This document shows positions 1 through 7,265 of a stretch of 10,094 bases of DNA, piece after piece. The notes under the pieces were generated by a model. The model did no database searches, was not told the DNA's origin, and saw nothing but the letters and a program-made list of their open reading frames with translations. The stretch is taken from positions 1-10,094 of the forward strand of contig PWWM01000196.1 in the NCBI GenBank assembly GCA_003561495.1, read 5' to 3'. Positions within the stretch are counted from its first letter, which is position 1. Every line of letters starts with the position of its first letter. Origin of the DNA: Gammaproteobacteria bacterium. GTDB taxonomy: Bacteria; Pseudomonadota; Gammaproteobacteria; Xanthomonadales; Wenzhouxiangellaceae. Position numbers and translations under genes: made by a program.

Positions 1-36
1 AAACCAACTAAACCAACTAAACCAACTAAACCAACT
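1..36. repeat. 9-bp tandem repeat at the 3' end of pspF
   Basis: Four perfect copies of AAACCAACT run from the first base of the window to position 36, followed by a partial unit (AACC). The array may continue to the left outside the window. The pspF stop codon (TAG on the minus strand, 35-37) falls at its edge, so on the pspF mRNA the array is transcribed directly after the coding region. The repeat is not a hairpin and has no run of T, so it does not look like a terminator. Confidence 0.9.
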
Positions 37-1030
37 AACCGATCTTGATGTCGTGTTTGCGCATGATGCCGCGCAATTGGTTGTAGGTCAGACCGAGCTT
101 GCGAGCTGCGCCGGCCTGGTTGCCATTACTGGCATCGATTGCCTTGAGTACGGTCTCTTTTTCCATCTGGTCTAGATAGGCGCGCAGGTCGTCGGGCAAG
201 GTCGTGGATGAATCGCTTGTGCTGGTTTGTGCCGCACGATCACCCGGACGCCATGGTGACTCGAAGGGATCGAATTGAATCCCGCCCACTGGCTGGTCAT
301 CATCGTCCGGATGGCGATAGACCGCCCGCTCGACCACGTTTTTCAGTTCGCGGATATTGCCCGGCCAGGCATGGTCGAGCAACAACTGGCGCGCCGGCGA
401 GGAAAACCCGGGAAAAATCTCGCGACCGAGCTCCCGGGTCATGCGAATGGCGAAGTGCTCGGCCAGCGGAATGATGTCGGCACGGCGTTCGCGCAACGGC
501 GGCAAGGTGATGACGTCAAAAGCCAGGCGATCGAGCAAGTCGGCGCGAAAGCGACCTTGGCTGGCCAGTGTAGGCAGGTCCTCGTTGGTAGCCCCTACCA
601 CGCGCACATCCACACGGATGGTGCGGGAAGAGCCCAGACGCTCGAACTGGCCATACTCGATGACTCTCAGGATCTTTTCCTGGATGTTCATGGATGTGGT
701 CGCCAGTTCATCCAGAAACAGTGTGCCGCCATCGGCCAGCTCGAAACGCCCCTGGCGCCGTCTGGATGCATCGGTGAATGCGCCGGCTTCGTGACCGAAC
801 AATTCCGACTCCAGCAGTGTTTCACTGATGGCCGCACAATTCATCTTGACCAGCGGCTGGTCCCAGCGGGGGGAAAGAAAGTGCAGGCGTTCGGCAATCA
901 GTTCCTTGCCGGTCCCGCGCTCGCCCACGATCAATACCGGCCGATTGAGCACGGCCGCCCGCGAAACCTCCTCGAGAATTTCGAGAAAGGCCGGGGATTC
1001 ACCGATGATGGGTTGCTCGTCGCGCGACAT
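35..1030 (-). CDS. pspF: PspF-like sigma54-dependent activator (GAFTDA variant)
   Basis: A 331-aa bacterial enhancer-binding protein without a receiver domain, as in E. coli PspF. That protein activates phage-shock genes through sigma54-RNA polymerase and is restrained by PspA. The AAA+ domain spans about residues 8-240: Walker A GERGTGKE at 36-43, Walker B with D107-E108, and candidate arginine fingers R162 and R168, numbering as in E. coli PspF. The stretch FPGF...HAWPGNIRELKNVVERAVYRH is strongly PspF-like. A Fis-type helix-turn-helix lies at the C-terminus (NQAGAARKLGLTYNQLRGI). The sigma54-contacting loop reads GAFTDA at 83-88, not the consensus GAFTGA. The start is ATG at 1030, only 3 bp from a 7-bp repeat array and without a visible Shine-Dalgarno sequence. 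No pspABC lies in the window; the divergent neighbour is radA. The family assignment is firm; the targets are inferred. Confidence 0.93.
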   Translation of the reverse strand: MSRDEQPIIGESPAFLEILEEVSRAAVLNRPVLIVGERGTGKELIAERLHFLSPRWDQPLVKMNCAAISETLLESELFGHEAGAFTDASRRRQGRFELADGGTLFLDELATTSMNIQEKILRVIEYGQFERLGSSRTIRVDVRVVGATNEDLPTLASQGRFRADLLDRLAFDVITLPPLRERRADIIPLAEHFAIRMTRELGREIFPGFSSPARQLLLDHAWPGNIRELKNVVERAVYRHPDDDDQPVGGIQFDPFESPWRPGDRAAQTSTSDSSTTLPDDLRAYLDQMEKETVLKAIDASNGNQAGAARKLGLTYNQLRGIMRKHDIKIG

Positions 1031-1033
1031 GGG

Positions 1034-1096
1034 TGGTCAGTGGTCGGTAGTCAGTGGTTGGTGGTCGGTGGCCGGTGGTCGGTGGTCGGTGGTCGG
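1034..1096. repeat. 7-bp tandem repeat array, consensus TGGTCGG, 9 copies
   Basis: Nine contiguous heptamers fill this stretch. Five are exactly TGGTCGG; the others (TGGTCAG, TAGTCAG, TGGTTGG, TGGCCGG) differ at one to three positions. The array ends 3 bp before the pspF start codon, so it occupies the place of the pspF ribosome binding site and leader. The three perfect copies at the radA-proximal end suggest recent expansion there. Copy number could vary by slippage and could affect pspF expression; that effect is inferred. Confidence 0.88.
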
Positions 1097-1203
1097 TAAA
1101 TGGGCAAATGGACTTTTCAGGTTTACCTTGATCCTTGCGCCTTTCCCTGAACCCTTAAACCTTAAACCTCATCCATTCTTCTCCAATCTGCAAAAATAGC
1201 GCT
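1097..1203. other. Divergent intergenic region between pspF and radA
   Basis: This A/T-richer 107 bp must carry the radA leader and probably the promoters of both genes. I see no convincing sigma70 pair with 16-18 bp spacing, no sigma54 -24/-12 motif (TGGCAC-N5-TTGC), and no good Shine-Dalgarno sequence before the radA ATG. A second 7-bp periodicity occurs within it at 1145-1172. Confidence 0.5.
1145..1172. repeat. Degenerate 7-bp repeat (CCTTAAA-type)
   Basis: Four imperfect heptamers in phase, ccctgaa, cccttaa, accttaa and acctcat, contain two exact tandem copies of CCTTAAA. The period is the same as in the TGGTCGG array but the sequence differs. The repeat lies 32 bp upstream of the radA start. 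Confidence 0.6.
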
Positions 1204-2565
1204 ATGGCAAAACCAAAAACAAAGTATACCTGTCGCGAGTGCGGGGCGAGTTTTCCGAAATGGTCGGGGCAGTGTCCCGACTGCGGTGCCTGGAACGCGT
1301 TGGAGGAGGGCGTGGTGCAAGCCGTGGCCAGTGGCCCGAAAGGACGCGGCAACTGGACCGGAACGGCTTCGGCCGATATCGTCCGTTTGTCCGATGTGGC
1401 GGCCGAAGACAGCCTGCGGCGACTGTCATCGGGTTTGTCCGAACTGGATCGGGTCCTCGGCGGTGGCCTGGTCCCCGGATCGGTCGTTCTCTTGGGCGGT
1501 GATCCGGGAATTGGCAAATCCACTTTGTTGTTGCAGGCACAGGCCCATTTGAGCAAAACCAGTCCCAGCCTGTATGTCACCGGCGAGGAATCGGCCGGCC
1601 AGGTCGCCATGCGGGCTCGCCGGCTCGGTCTGGATCCGCAGGGCCTTGAGTGCCTGACCGAAACCAGCCTGGAAGTGGTGCTGGCAACGGCTGCCTCACG
1701 CAAGCCGGCCTTCATGGTGGTTGACTCCATCCAGACCCTGTGGACCGAGACTCTGCAGTCAGCCCCCGGCGCGGTTGCCCAGGTTCGCGAATGCGCGGCC
1801 CGCCTGGTTCAGTTCGCCAAGAAGACCGGCTGCGCGGTGGTCCTGGTCGGACACGTGACCAAGGAAGGTGCACTGGCCGGTCCGCGGGTGCTTGAGCACA
1901 TGGTCGATGCCGTGTTGTATTTCGAATCGGACTCCGGCAGTCGCTTTCGCCTGGTCCGGGCGGTCAAGAACCGCTTCGGAGCCGCCAACGAGCTGGGGGT
2001 GTTCGCCATGACCGACAAGGGACTGAAGGCGATCGGCAATCCTTCGGCAATCTTTCTTTCGGGTCAGGAGGAACCGGCCCCGGGCAGCTGCGTGCTGGTG
2101 ACTCGCGAAGGCACCCGGCCGCTGATGGTCGAGGTCCAGGCGCTGGTGGCGCCGTCGACACTGTCCAATCCGCGACGCGTGGCGGTCGGCATTGATCCGA
2201 ATCGCCTGGCACTGTTACTGGCGGTCATGAACCGGCATGCCGGCGTGGCCATCGGCGATCAGGATGTTTTCATCAATGTTGCCGGTGGTATCCGGGTCAA
2301 TGAAACCGCCAGTGACCTGGCCATCGCCCTGGCATTGAAATCCTCACTGCGCGAGAAGCCTCTTCCCCAGGGCATGGTTGCCTTCGGAGAGGTTGGGCTT
2401 TCCGGCGAACTTCGACCGGTCTACAACGGCGAGGAGCGCCTGCGCGAGGCCGCCGGCCAGGGATTCAAGCAGGCCCTGGTGCCCGAGGGCAACCTCAAGG
2501 GCGTCAAGGCAAAAATCACCGCCCGCGGTTTTCGAACGCTGGCCGAGGCGCTTCAGGCTGTTTGA
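1204..2565 (+). CDS. radA: DNA repair protein RadA (Sms)
   Basis: A 453-aa protein, close to the usual length of about 460. RadA is a RecA-related, DnaB-like branch-migration motor that helps process recombination intermediates during repair. It acts in the cytoplasm on RecA-bound DNA. The N-terminal C4 zinc finger has C10, C13, C24 and C27 (CRECG...CPDCGAW). Walker A, GDPGIGKST, is at 99-107. The RadA signature KNRFG is at 255-259. From about residue 290 the Lon-protease-like domain follows, without evidence of protease activity. The start is ATG at 1204 because the zinc finger begins only nine residues later; there is no clear ribosome binding site. It is complete, and divergent from pspF. 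A 103-bp gap separates it from the next gene, so it may or may not share transcripts with the downstream operon. Confidence 0.97.
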   Translation: MAKPKTKYTCRECGASFPKWSGQCPDCGAWNALEEGVVQAVASGPKGRGNWTGTASADIVRLSDVAAEDSLRRLSSGLSELDRVLGGGLVPGSVVLLGGDPGIGKSTLLLQAQAHLSKTSPSLYVTGEESAGQVAMRARRLGLDPQGLECLTETSLEVVLATAASRKPAFMVVDSIQTLWTETLQSAPGAVAQVRECAARLVQFAKKTGCAVVLVGHVTKEGALAGPRVLEHMVDAVLYFESDSGSRFRLVRAVKNRFGAANELGVFAMTDKGLKAIGNPSAIFLSGQEEPAPGSCVLVTREGTRPLMVEVQALVAPSTLSNPRRVAVGIDPNRLALLLAVMNRHAGVAIGDQDVFINVAGGIRVNETASDLAIALALKSSLREKPLPQGMVAFGEVGLSGELRPVYNGEERLREAAGQGFKQALVPEGNLKGVKAKITARGFRTLAEALQAV

Positions 2566-2599
2566 TGCAGTTCATTTCCGGCAAATTATTCATCGGTGG

Positions 2600-2630
2600 T
2601 TTACACTTCCCGTCTCAAACTGGGCATATG
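2600..2630 (+). promoter_or_regulatory. Possible sigma70 promoter of the lipoprotein-rlmD-nagZ operon
   Basis: TTTACA at 2600-2605 matches the -35 consensus at 5 of 6 positions. It is followed after 18-19 bp by a weak -10 candidate within GCATATG (2624-2630). It is the best candidate in the 103-bp gap after radA. The -10 match is poor, so this is tentative. Confidence 0.3.
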
Positions 2631-2668
2631 TTCGGTTTTCCGGTTTTGAATGCAGGAGCATGATCGTG

Positions 2669-3247
2669 ATGAAACGTTATGGTTCCATGGTGTTGGTCTT
2701 GACGGTGGTGGCGCTGGCGGCTTGCGTGACCATCAACGTGTATTTCCCCGAGGCGGCGGCTGAGCGGGCGGCAGACCGGTTTATCCAGGATGTGATCGGC
2801 GAGAATGATCGTCAAAGCTCGGTGTCGCCTCCGACCGGTGGCAGTGGCGTGCGTTTTTCCGGGTTGTTGATGGCGAGTGCTTACGCGCAGTCCCCCGATA
2901 TCAACATCGATACTCCGCAGGTCCAGGCCATCAAGGAGCGCATGGCCCAGCGTCATCGAAGTCACCTGGCCGACTGGTTCGATGCCGGCGCCATCGGGCT
3001 GACCCGGCGCGGCCTGGTGGAAATCCGGGATCGTTCGGCGGTCCCGCTGGCCGATCGTCGCAATCTTGAGCGGGTGGTCAGTGAAGAGAATTCCGACCGT
3101 AATGCCGTCTACCGCGAGATCGCGGTCGCCAACGGTCACCCGGAGTGGGAGTCGGACGTGCGCGAAACCTTCGCTCGCCAGTGGATCGCCAATGCCCGCT
3201 CTGGCTGGTACTACCAGACCGCCGACGGGGAGTGGGCGCGGAAATAA
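2669..3247 (+). CDS. DUF1318 (YdbL-family) lipoprotein
   Basis: A 192-aa protein from ATG 2669. The frame is open further upstream, but the AGGAG at 2654-2658 has good spacing (10 nt) only to this ATG or to GTG 2666, whereas ATG 2660 is 1 nt away. The N-terminus is a lipoprotein signal: KR, a hydrophobic stretch, then lipobox L-A-A-C with C19 as the lipidated cysteine. The following segment, VTINVYFPEAAAERAADRFI, is the recognisable start of the DUF1318/YdbL family, whose exact function is not known to me. E. coli ydbL sits with ydbH-ynbE, a context missing here. The C-terminal half (about 90-192) is charged and ends with W/Y-rich sequence. It is probably anchored in the envelope. Its stop is 3 bp before rlmD and in the same frame. 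Confidence 0.85.
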   Translation: MKRYGSMVLVLTVVALAACVTINVYFPEAAAERAADRFIQDVIGENDRQSSVSPPTGGSGVRFSGLLMASAYAQSPDINIDTPQVQAIKERMAQRHRSHLADWFDAGAIGLTRRGLVEIRDRSAVPLADRRNLERVVSEENSDRNAVYREIAVANGHPEWESDVRETFARQWIANARSGWYYQTADGEWARK

Positions 3248-3250
3248 ACC

Positions 3251-4579
3251 TTGTCTCGAAGACGTCGTCGCAAGTTGCCGACAGAACCGGTTTCTGTCGG
3301 CATTACCGATTTGTCTCACGATGGCCGAGGTGTCGGTCGGGTGGATGGCAAGGCCATCTTCGTGCATGGAGCGCTGCCGGGTGAAACGGTCCATGCACGC
3401 CTGATTGACCGCAATCGCAAGCACGACGAGGCTGTATGTATTGAGGTCCTGACACCTTCACGGCAACGGGTCGAGCCCGAATGTCCGTGGTTTGACCGGT
3501 GCGGGGGCTGTGCCTTGCAACATCTCGATCATGCTTCGCAACTGCACTGGAAGCACAAGCGCCTGGTCGAGAACCTGGGGCGCCTGGGTGGAGTGGAGGC
3601 CGAACTCTGGATGGAGCCCCTGTCCGCCGAGCCCTGGTATTACCGGCGCCGGGCGCGCCTGAGTGCCCGCCTGGTCCGCGGCAAGGGCCGGGTGCTGGTC
3701 GGGTTCAGGGAGCCCGAGGGCCGTTTCGTGGCCGATATCGCCGATTGCCGGGTCCTGCATTCGGATTTCAGCGACCGACTGCACAGTCTGTCGGCCTTGA
3801 TCGGTGACTTGTCGATTGCCGACAAGGTGCCGCAGGTTGAAATCGCCAGTGGTGACCAGGACTCGGCCATCGTGATCAGAAATCTCGAGCCATTGAGTGA
3901 CGCTGATCTCGACAGGCTGCGCCAGTGGTCGACTTCTGAAGGGATCGCAGTCTATCTTCAGCCCAAGGGGCCGGATACGGTCTTTCGGCTGGCGCCTGAA
4001 GCTCATGAGTTGACGTACCGGATTCCGGAGTTCGGTTTGGAGCTGGCGTTTCATCCGCAGCACTTTGTCCAGGTCAACGCCGCCATCAATCGACAGTTGA
4101 TCATGCGTGCCCTGGAGTGGCTGGATCCGCAAGACAATGAGCGAGTCCTGGATCTGTTTTGCGGGTTGGGCAATTTCACCTTGCCTTTGGCGACCCGTGC
4201 CGCCCATGTGACCGGCATCGAGGGCGCGCCCGAGTTGATCGAGGCGGCTCGAGGCAACGCACGGCGCAATGGCCTGGACAACATCGACCTGGATGTGGCC
4301 GACCTGAGTGAAGATGTCTCGGGACGAAGCTGGTATCAGGCCGGTTTCGATGCCGTGCTGATCGATCCGCCCCGTTCCGGGGCATTCGAAGTGTTGCCCA
4401 TGATTGCCGGCAGTGGCGCCAGGCGGGTGATCTATGTGTCGTGCAATCCGGCCACTTTGGCCCGTGATGCCGGTGAGCTGGTGTCACGGCATGGGTTTCG
4501 CCTCGCTCGGGCCGGAATCGCCGACATGTTCCCGCATACCGCTCATGTCGAGTCCATTGCCCTGTTTGAGCGTTCATGA
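3251..4579 (+). CDS. rlmD: 23S rRNA (uracil-C5) methyltransferase RlmD (RumA)
   Basis: A 442-aa enzyme that uses SAM to methylate a uridine of 23S rRNA (U1939 in E. coli). It has an N-terminal TRAM RNA-binding domain (about 10-68). The 4Fe-4S cysteines C78, C84 and C87 (CPWFDRCGGC) pair with C166 (ADCRVL). The SAM-binding motif LDLFCGLGNF is at 300-309, DPPR at 372-375, and the catalytic cysteine is in YVSCNP at 395-400 (C398). The start is TTG: the preceding in-frame stop is the TAA of the lipoprotein gene two codons upstream. The next in-frame start-like codon (GTG 3341) would cut the TRAM domain. The ribosome binding site is weak. The TGA overlaps the nagZ ATG (ATGA). The iron-sulfur cysteines separate it from RlmC/TrmA-like relatives lacking them; RlmD is the best fit. 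Confidence 0.95.
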   Translation: MSRRRRRKLPTEPVSVGITDLSHDGRGVGRVDGKAIFVHGALPGETVHARLIDRNRKHDEAVCIEVLTPSRQRVEPECPWFDRCGGCALQHLDHASQLHWKHKRLVENLGRLGGVEAELWMEPLSAEPWYYRRRARLSARLVRGKGRVLVGFREPEGRFVADIADCRVLHSDFSDRLHSLSALIGDLSIADKVPQVEIASGDQDSAIVIRNLEPLSDADLDRLRQWSTSEGIAVYLQPKGPDTVFRLAPEAHELTYRIPEFGLELAFHPQHFVQVNAAINRQLIMRALEWLDPQDNERVLDLFCGLGNFTLPLATRAAHVTGIEGAPELIEAARGNARRNGLDNIDLDVADLSEDVSGRSWYQAGFDAVLIDPPRSGAFEVLPMIAGSGARRVIYVSCNPATLARDAGELVSRHGFRLARAGIADMFPHTAHVESIALFERS

Positions 4580-5610
4580 CCATCGAGATGCCTCTTGGTC
4601 CGCTGATCGTCGGGATCGATGGACTGGAACTGGACCCGTCAACGGCTGACTTGCTGCGCCACCCGGCGGTGGGCGGGGTGATTCTTTTTTCGCGCAACTA
4701 TGCCTCGCGTAGTCAATTGCGGTCTCTGAGTGCCTCGGTCAGGACATTGCGATCGCCGCGGTTGGTCATCACGGTTGATCAGGAAGGCGGGCGGGTGCAG
4801 CGCTTTCGCGACGAGTTCACCCGATTGCCGCCGCTGTCGGTTCTGGGACGCTGGCACCGTTCGCATCCGGATCGGGCGCGTGACATGGCTTATCGACATG
4901 GTCGGGTCATGGCCGCCGAGGTGCTTGATGTCGGGGTTGACCTCAGTTGGGCGCCGGTGCTGGATCTTGATCGCGGCAGCTCGGTGATCGGAGACCGAGC
5001 CATGGCTGCGGATCCGGCCAGCGTGTCCGATCTGGCCGCCCACTACATCGCCGGCATGCGCGATGCGGGCATGGCCGCCTGTGCCAAACATTTTCCGGGG
5101 CATGGGTCCGTGGCAGCCGATTCACATCTGCAGGTCGTCACCGATGATCGCCCACTCCAGGCCTTGCAGGCGGATCTGGCGCCCTTTGCAGGGCTTGCCA
5201 ATCAGGTTCAGGCCGTTATGATGGCCCATGTTTGCTATCCGGCAATCGATTCGGCCCCAGCCGGGTTCTCACCCGTCTGGATCGGCGAGCAACTGCGTGA
5301 GGAGCTCGGGTTTTCAGGACTGGTGGTCTCTGATGACCTGGATATGGCCGGTGCGGCTGCGGCCGGGAATCTGAGGCAGCGACTGGAACAGGCCTTTGCG
5401 GCCGGTTGTAACCTGGCGCTGGTGTGCAAACCGGCATCGGTCAGACATTTGCTTGATGATGAGCCTTGGTCATCGTCCTTGCCGGCAGCGGATCACCAGA
5501 GCTTGCAACGCTTGTATGGTCGTCCCCTGGCCAGCCTGAAAGAGCAATTGACGGTGCCGGAGTTCAGGGCCTGGCGAGAATCACTTGAATCTTTGAACAA
5601 GGAACGATGA
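4576..5610 (+). CDS. nagZ: Beta-N-acetylhexosaminidase NagZ
   Basis: A 344-aa family GH3 glycosidase that removes GlcNAc from GlcNAc-1,6-anhydroMurNAc peptides in the cytoplasm during peptidoglycan recycling. Its products feed the signals that induce AmpC in many Gram-negatives. The hallmark KHFPGHG is at 171-177, followed by D182 and H184, the flexible loop carrying the catalytic Asp-His pair. The nucleophile region is SDDLDMAG (252-259). VDQEGGRVQRF (67-77) is the usual N-terminal binding motif. The length fits single-domain NagZ, with no signal peptide. The ATG overlaps the rlmD stop by 4 bp and its own TGA overlaps the next start by 4 bp, so it is translated within the operon. Pseudomonas also has mtnP near nagZ. 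Confidence 0.96.
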   Translation: MTIEMPLGPLIVGIDGLELDPSTADLLRHPAVGGVILFSRNYASRSQLRSLSASVRTLRSPRLVITVDQEGGRVQRFRDEFTRLPPLSVLGRWHRSHPDRARDMAYRHGRVMAAEVLDVGVDLSWAPVLDLDRGSSVIGDRAMAADPASVSDLAAHYIAGMRDAGMAACAKHFPGHGSVAADSHLQVVTDDRPLQALQADLAPFAGLANQVQAVMMAHVCYPAIDSAPAGFSPVWIGEQLREELGFSGLVVSDDLDMAGAAAAGNLRQRLEQAFAAGCNLALVCKPASVRHLLDDEPWSSSLPAADHQSLQRLYGRPLASLKEQLTVPEFRAWRESLESLNKER

Positions 5611-6734
5611 GCGAATATATCGACGGAATCAGCGGGTGGGTCGGCCTGCCGGGTTGGGTGATCCAGGCATTCCTGATCATCCTGGCAGCCTTGTTGCTGG
5701 AACTGGTTTATCGCACCTTCGTCAATCATCTGGAAAAGCTGGCTGAAAAGACCAGCCATCTCTGGGATGATGCCGTTGTCTATGCCGGTAAACGACCGAT
5801 CTCTCTGCTGATCTGGTGGCAGGGCATCGTGATGGCGGCCCGGGTCATTGCACCCCATACCGAGGCGCTGGGTTTTGCCCCGGAGTTCCTCAACGCCATG
5901 CAGCAACTGGGTCTGGTCGTGGCGGCGACCTGGTTTGCTTTCCGCCTGGCGACCGGCTTCGAGAAAGCCTTCGTGGCCGAAAAACGCAAGCGCAACGAGG
6001 ATGTCGACATCACCACGGTCAGCGTGCTGGGTCGCATCGTGCGCATCGCGGTGGTCCTGACCGGGGCTCTGACCATACTGAGCATTCTCAATATTCCGAT
6101 TTCCGGTTTCCTGGCAGCGGGTGGCGTGGGCGGAATCGCGGTTGGCCTGGCGGCTCGCGATCTGCTGGCCAACTTTTTTGGTGGCTTCATGGTGTTCATG
6201 GATCGGCCGTTCTCAGTGGGCGACTGGGTCCGCTCGCCCGACAAGGACATCGAGGGAATCGTCGAGCATATCGGCTGGCGTATGACGACCATCCGCAAGT
6301 TCGATCGACGGCCGATGTACGTGCCCAATGCGACCTTCACCACCATTACGGTAGAAAACCCATCACGCATGACTCACCGGCGCATCTTCGACCATATCGG
6401 CATTCGCTACGATGACCAGAAATTGATCCGTCCCATCGTCGATGACATTCGCTCGATGATTCAGAGCCACGAGGACGTAGCCACCAACGAGATCATCATG
6501 GTTCACTTCGATGTTTTCGGGCCGCATTCGCTTGACATCATGGTCTACTGTTTCACCAAGACGACCAACTGGGCCGAGTTTCATCGGGTACGCGAGGACG
6601 TGATGCTCAGAATTGGTGAGATCATCGATTCTCATGGCGCCGAGATCGCCTTCCCGACACGCACGCTGAAGGTGGAAATGGCTGAAAGAATGGCCGCAAT
6701 GGAAAGCCATGAAGAGTCGCTCCGTGAAACCTGA
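5607..6734 (+). CDS. MscS-family mechanosensitive channel, YnaI-like
   Basis: A 375-aa inner-membrane protein. Hydrophobic segments lie at about 17-36, 64-82, 100-117 and 140-162, then the glycine/alanine-rich pore helix GGVGGIAVGLAARDLLANFFGG region at 172-193. The soluble beta domain starts at DRPFSVGDWVRSP and contains the family-typical RPMYVPNATF and VENPSRMTHRRI. These sequences and about five membrane segments resemble E. coli YnaI, a low-conductance MscS relative, more than the three-segment MscS. It probably opens under membrane tension to release solutes. It starts at ATG 5607 in the nagZ stop overlap (ATGA), and its end overlaps the next gene by 26 bp. It sits between nagZ and the purine-salvage genes, which I recall as neighbours in Xanthomonas-type genomes; its link to them is unclear. 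Confidence 0.93.
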   Translation: MSEYIDGISGWVGLPGWVIQAFLIILAALLLELVYRTFVNHLEKLAEKTSHLWDDAVVYAGKRPISLLIWWQGIVMAARVIAPHTEALGFAPEFLNAMQQLGLVVAATWFAFRLATGFEKAFVAEKRKRNEDVDITTVSVLGRIVRIAVVLTGALTILSILNIPISGFLAAGGVGGIAVGLAARDLLANFFGGFMVFMDRPFSVGDWVRSPDKDIEGIVEHIGWRMTTIRKFDRRPMYVPNATFTTITVENPSRMTHRRIFDHIGIRYDDQKLIRPIVDDIRSMIQSHEDVATNEIIMVHFDVFGPHSLDIMVYCFTKTTNWAEFHRVREDVMLRIGEIIDSHGAEIAFPTRTLKVEMAERMAAMESHEESLRET

Positions 6735-7263
6735 TCAGTGGCCGGACCAATGGCCCATGGGCGCCCAGCGCATCATTGACTCATCCACCATCGGTCGGGC
6801 GCTGGACCGGCAGGCAGCCTGGCTGGACGAGCGACTTGATGGTCACCGCATGGTCACCCTGATGGCCTTGATGAACGGCGGCATGTACCCGACCATCGAA
6901 CTGGGTCGCAGGCTCCATCGGCCGTTTCTGATGGATCATTTGCATGCCACCCGGTATCGCGGCCGGACCGAGGGCGATGAGTTGTCCTGGGGTCGCTGGC
7001 CCAATGTCGTTGATGGCACCATTGTGCTCGTCGATGACATTTTTGATGAAGGCTGGACCATGAAGGCCGTATGCGAACGATTGCTCAAGGATGGTGCCGA
7101 GCATGTGCTGACAGTGGCCTTGACCGTCAAGATGCATGATCGTGGTTTGCCGCGAGACTGGGTGGATCACGCTGCCATCGAGGTGCCGGATCGGTACGTT
7201 TTTGGTTGCGGCATGGATTGGCATGGATACTGGCGCCAGCTTGACGAAGTCTGGGCGGTCTAA
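6709..7263 (+). CDS. Hypoxanthine-guanine phosphoribosyltransferase-like
   Basis: A 184-aa type I phosphoribosyltransferase. The PRPP-binding motif is VLVDDIFDEGWTM (106-118), preceded by a conserved ALMNGGMYP loop (53-61). The C-terminal VFGCGMDWHGYWRQLDEVW resembles the HPRT base-binding end (VGFGIDY...YR.LP.V). The likely reaction is PRPP plus hypoxanthine or guanine to IMP or GMP. The 10-15 N-terminal residues are poorly conserved in appearance. ATG 6709 overlaps the channel gene by 26 bp; GTG 6724, with GAAGAG 7 nt upstream, is an alternative start giving a 179-aa protein. The gene lies 2 bp before mtnP. MtnP yields hypoxanthine from methylthioinosine, which this enzyme can reuse, so the pair forms a salvage route. 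Substrate preference cannot be settled from sequence alone. Confidence 0.88.
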   Translation: MKSRSVKPDQWPDQWPMGAQRIIDSSTIGRALDRQAAWLDERLDGHRMVTLMALMNGGMYPTIELGRRLHRPFLMDHLHATRYRGRTEGDELSWGRWPNVVDGTIVLVDDIFDEGWTMKAVCERLLKDGAEHVLTVALTVKMHDRGLPRDWVDHAAIEVPDRYVFGCGMDWHGYWRQLDEVWAV

Positions 7264-7265
7264 CG

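Noticed and set aside
275..1099. 274-aa plus-strand open frame
   Set aside because: It lies antisense to pspF, whose motifs are intact; composition and lack of any domain mark it as a shadow of GC-rich coding DNA.
2615..3424. 269-aa minus-strand open frame
   Set aside because: Opposite to the DUF1318 lipoprotein and the rlmD start, with no recognisable domain; the plus-strand genes explain the region.
3458..4207. 249-aa minus-strand open frame
   Set aside because: Antisense to rlmD, which carries all its catalytic and iron-sulfur motifs.
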